Positions 23,751-26,100 of a stretch of DNA of 26,100 nucleotides are shown piece by piece (the first letter of the stretch is position 1; each line of letters opens with the position of its first letter). Source of the stretch: Stramentimicrobium sp964525625 (GTDB taxonomy: Bacteria; Atribacterota; Phoenicimicrobiia; Phoenicimicrobiales; Stramentimicrobiaceae); the NCBI GenBank assembly GCA_964525625.1, contig CAZGKY010000013.1, forward strand, positions 1 to 26,100. Direction: 5' to 3'. A program made the position numbers and the translations under genes. Below the pieces are notes generated by a model. It did no database searches and had not been told where the DNA came from. It saw nothing but the letters and a program-made list of their open reading frames with translations.

Positions 23751-24815
23751 ATGAGAAAGAAAAAAAAATTTACCTTCCATCTTAATGCTTGGAAAAAGAA
23801 TAATCAAAAAAATAGAAAACAGCCTGATAAAGCTAGTACTCCAGAATTGCAAGTAGAACAAAAAAACAAACTGGAGGAATTTTTTGTCCAGGGGCGACAA
23901 GAATATCTGAACCTCTTTAGAGGATGTCCAATAGCACTTGTTTACACCAATATAGATGGGATTATCCTCTATGCCAATCATTGTTTTGAAGAATTGACCG
24001 GTTTTCCAGAAGATGAACTAAAAGGTAATAACCTGGTCTATTGCTTAACTCCAGAAGAATCCTCTTTTTTTCAAGATCTCGACCAAACTTCTTTGGAGAC
24101 AGTTATTCACAAAAAAGATCATTCTCGGCTAGAGGTAGCGGTTAAGAGGACTTGTAATCAAATACATAATCGTATTGCTGGCATGATTTTCTCTTTTCAA
24201 GACATATCCTTGCTGAAAAGGGAAAGAAATCTCAAACAAACTTTATATCGTATATCTCAGGTAGTTCATTCTGATCTGCCTTTACCAGAAATATATTCCC
24301 TGGTTCATGAACAACTAAAAAGGATTATGGTAGCAAATAATTTCTACATTGCTCTCTGGGATAGTGAGCAGAAACAACTTTCCTTTCCTTACTATACCGA
24401 TGAAGCTGCCGGAGATGATGAGATATTTATCCAGCGTTACAGTTCTACTCAGAGTATTTTCCATTACATAATAAAAATTGGTAAACCGATCCTCATGGAT
24501 TTTCAGCGTTACAGAAAGATGCTATCTTATGGCTATATTGAACCCTGGGATGTAATGACCAATACCCATCTCTGGTTGGCGGTACCATTAAAATTGGAAC
24601 AGAAGGTTATGGGAGTACTTGCTCTGCAAAGTTATAATAATGCCCGACTATATAGCGAAAGAGATATTGATTTGCTGGAATTTGTTGCCCAGCAATTATC
24701 CACAGCCATTTATCGTAAAGAAACGGAGGAAATATTAAAAAATATTAATCAAAAAATGACTTATATTGATACCCCGGATAATGTAGTGAGGAAAGAAAAT
24801 TTAATAAAAAATTAG
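23751..24815 (+). CDS. PAS-GAF sensor protein without an output domain
   Basis: The protein has 354 residues. A strongly basic N-terminus (MRKKKKFTFH, then many Lys and Asn) leads into a coiled segment and a PAS domain (about 48-160, with GIILYANHCFEELTGF as the core). A GAF domain follows (about 165-335, with LWLAVPLKLEQKVMGVLALQ near its end). After the GAF the chain ends within about 30 residues, and no GGDEF, EAL, HD-GYP or kinase domain follows in any frame of the next 175 bp. It could act as a partner for the cyclase or phosphodiesterase, or be a remnant that lost its output domain. The SD is weak (AGGA, about 15 bp upstream). Confidence 0.88.
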   Translation: MRKKKKFTFHLNAWKKNNQKNRKQPDKASTPELQVEQKNKLEEFFVQGRQEYLNLFRGCPIALVYTNIDGIILYANHCFEELTGFPEDELKGNNLVYCLTPEESSFFQDLDQTSLETVIHKKDHSRLEVAVKRTCNQIHNRIAGMIFSFQDISLLKRERNLKQTLYRISQVVHSDLPLPEIYSLVHEQLKRIMVANNFYIALWDSEQKQLSFPYYTDEAAGDDEIFIQRYSSTQSIFHYIIKIGKPILMDFQRYRKMLSYGYIEPWDVMTNTHLWLAVPLKLEQKVMGVLALQSYNNARLYSERDIDLLEFVAQQLSTAIYRKETEEILKNINQKMTYIDTPDNVVRKENLIKN

Positions 24816-25000
24816 GATATTTAAAAAGAACAGAGTGTATTTAATATAAACAGAAAGAGAAGGAAGAAAGAAAGAAAAGTAATTAGCAAATATTCAAAAA
24901 ATTGATATGAGAAAATAAGTATAAGTATATATTAGAAACATAATATTAGAAAAATATTTCTATAAAATTTCAGAACTACTAATGTAAAGGAGTGAGGTCA

Positions 25001-25810
25001 TTGAAAAATAATAATGAATTTCCCCTTTCTCAGAAAAGTAGGTATCAAATTTTTAATTTCTTGGCTTTTTTGTTGGTTATTATAGTAAATGGATTGGCTA
25101 ATACTCTTCCCTTAGGTGGAAATACTACTGGAGAACTTTCTGATCTTTATCCCAATCTCTTTGTGCCGGCAGCGGTGACCTTTGCTATCTGGGGTGTGAT
25201 ATATCTTACTCTGGGTATCTTTATTGTCTATCAAGCAAGAGACCTTTTTTCTCAAAAAAAGGTGGAGATGCCTTATTTGGAATCAATAGGCTGGTTATTT
25301 GTAATCAGCTGTCTGGCTAATATAAGCTGGATCTTTTTCTGGCATTATCGTCAAGCCTTACTTTCCCTGGCTGCTATGCTGGTTTTGTTGTTTTCCTTAA
25401 TCATGATTTATCTTAGAATGGATATTGGGAGAAAAGGGGTGGATTCCAAAACTTACTACCTGGTACATTTACCTTTCAGTCTTTATCTGGGGTGGATTAC
25501 TGTGGCTACCATTGCCAATATAACTGCAGTATTAGTTTCTTATCGTTGGAGTGGATGGGGTTTATCAGAGGTGTTTTGGACTATTTTGGTTATTTTTACT
25601 GCCACTATTATCACTTTAATTAATATTATCCAGCGCTATGATATTGCCTATAGTGCAGTAGTTCTCTGGGCTTTTCTGGGGATTATAATCAAAAGATACT
25701 CTGCAGATAGTTCTCCTTTACTCGCTGTTATTTACTCAGCTAGTGGGGGAATGATATTTATTGTTGCAGCTTTGTTATTCTTTAGGAAAAAGGTTATAGC
25801 AAGAAAGTAA
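25001..25810 (+). CDS. TspO/MBR-like (tryptophan-rich sensory protein) membrane protein, long form
   Basis: The protein is 269 residues from TTG 25001, chosen because AAGGAG (24987-24992) lies 8 bp upstream; an in-frame GTG at 24992 overlaps the SD. It has about seven or eight membrane helices, and the segment LFVPAAVTFAIWGVIYLTLG matches the core of the extended bacterial TspO-like family. Trp residues are scattered through the helices (SWIFFWHYR, YRWSGWGLSEVFW). Classical five-helix TspO binds porphyrins, whereas these longer relatives are uncharacterised. It does not appear to be part of the c-di-GMP block. A 15-bp terminator stem follows at once. Confidence 0.8.
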   Translation: MKNNNEFPLSQKSRYQIFNFLAFLLVIIVNGLANTLPLGGNTTGELSDLYPNLFVPAAVTFAIWGVIYLTLGIFIVYQARDLFSQKKVEMPYLESIGWLFVISCLANISWIFFWHYRQALLSLAAMLVLLFSLIMIYLRMDIGRKGVDSKTYYLVHLPFSLYLGWITVATIANITAVLVSYRWSGWGLSEVFWTILVIFTATIITLINIIQRYDIAYSAVVLWAFLGIIIKRYSADSSPLLAVIYSASGGMIFIVAALLFFRKKVIARK

Positions 25811-25813
25811 AGA

Positions 25814-25848
25814 AGAAGCTTCTTAACACTAATTGTTAAGAAGCTTCT
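25814..25848. terminator. Strong intrinsic terminator stem shared by convergent genes
   Basis: A perfect 15-bp stem (25814-25828 with 25834-25848) has a five-base loop CTAAT. On the + side it is followed by CTCTAATG, with no U-run, and on the - side by TTCTTTACTTTCTTG. The stop codon and last codons of the - strand gene lie within the 3' arm. Confidence 0.8.
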
Positions 25849-26068
25849 CTAATGTGAGCTTTAATGCTGGCTAATTCTTTCTCTATCTCAGTACAGAATA
25901 AGGAAAAGTAGTCTCGATTTTGCTGATTTAGTTCGGTTAAGGTTTTTTGTACTAGGGAGACCTGTTTAATAATCTGTTGATAACCCTCTTTTTGAGTAGA
26001 AACCAGTTCCTGCATAAACCGATCAATACGAAAGATCAAGAATATAGACAAGGCAATAGGAAATCCCT
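25836..26068 (-). CDS. YvrJ-like small membrane protein, 5' end missing
   Basis: The visible C-terminal part reads GFPIALSIFLIFRIDRFMQEL, a short membrane segment, followed by a long helical, probably coiled-coil tail rich in Gln, Lys and Glu. The Gly-Phe-Pro-Ile-Ala start of the helix resembles YvrJ-family and holin-like (BhlA) small membrane proteins, in which the same motif follows a few N-terminal residues. The frame appears to stop at 26067-26069, but the last base of that codon is adapter, so the stop is artificial and the gene really continues beyond the contig end. A TTG at 26051 could be read as a start but lies inside the membrane segment. Confidence 0.6.
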
Positions 26069-26100
26069 AGATCGGAAGAGCACACGTCTGAACTCCAGTC
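26069..26100 (+). other. Illumina TruSeq adapter sequence (contamination)
   Basis: The terminal 32 bases match the TruSeq read-1 adapter, beginning AGATCGGAAGAGCACACGTC and continuing to its CCAGTC. They are not genomic and should be trimmed, leaving 26068 as the last real base. Confidence 0.98.

Noticed and set aside
26049..26051. TTG 26051 as the true start of the - strand gene
   Set aside because: It falls within the predicted membrane helix, and the frame is interrupted only by adapter sequence at 26069, so the gene continues beyond the contig.

Overview
This is about 26 kb of AT-rich bacterial DNA carrying ordinary housekeeping and accessory genes plus a cyclic-di-GMP signalling block. 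No rRNA, tRNA, transposase, phage gene or CRISPR array is visible. The last 32 bases are Illumina adapter and there is a run of 10 N, so this is an uncurated draft contig, probably from a metagenome or single cell. Clear Shine-Dalgarno (SD) sites, a PflA-like radical SAM protein, a 2-amino-3-ketobutyrate CoA ligase with an SDR-type threonine dehydrogenase, and heavy PAS/GGDEF/HD-GYP signalling suggest a free-living, probably anaerobic, low-GC bacterium. A Clostridia-like or candidate-phylum lineage such as Atribacterota would fit, but the sequence alone does not settle this.

Layout. 1-4.1 kb (+): the end of a YprB-like protein, radC, a zinc-ribbon Nudix hydrolase, then cupin / HAD / cupin / HAD, where the two HAD genes are tandem paralogues. 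4.1-4.78 kb: a gene-free repeat island. 4.78-5.97 kb (+): a class V aminotransferase that converges, through a strong two-way hairpin, on an acidic amino acid:cation symporter (-). 7.5-8.7 kb (-): a secreted unknown protein and signal peptidase I. 8.85-9.57 kb (+): a HAD phosphatase. 9.57-10.63 kb: a second, larger copy of the repeat island. 10.66-14.0 kb (+): a PflX-type radical SAM protein, an EamA permease, a nitroreductase and a ZIP metal transporter. 14.15-17.13 kb (+): a GntR/FCD regulator, SDR threonine dehydrogenase and kbl, which together form a threonine-to-glycine module. 17.27-24.8 kb (+): the signalling block. 25.0-25.8 kb (+): a TspO-like membrane protein, converging on an adapter-truncated YvrJ-like gene (-).

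How the signalling block fits together. A 7TM-4xPAS-GGDEF diguanylate cyclase is followed by a well-formed class I c-di-GMP (GEMM) riboswitch. The riboswitch leads into a group-3 (SigB/SigF-like) sigma factor gene that appears frameshifted at its end. After an assembly scar come a PAS-PAS-GAF-HD-GYP phosphodiesterase and a PAS-GAF protein with no output domain. Synthesis, RNA sensing, a transcription factor and breakdown of the same second messenger therefore sit side by side. A riboswitch-controlled sigma factor between a cyclase and a phosphodiesterase is the most interesting biology here.

The two repeat islands share nearly identical 220-bp segments and REP-like GTCATTGCGAGG hairpin units. 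Several start codons were moved to sites with better SD sequences (1653, 3301, 10664, 12609, 15887, 20343, 25001).
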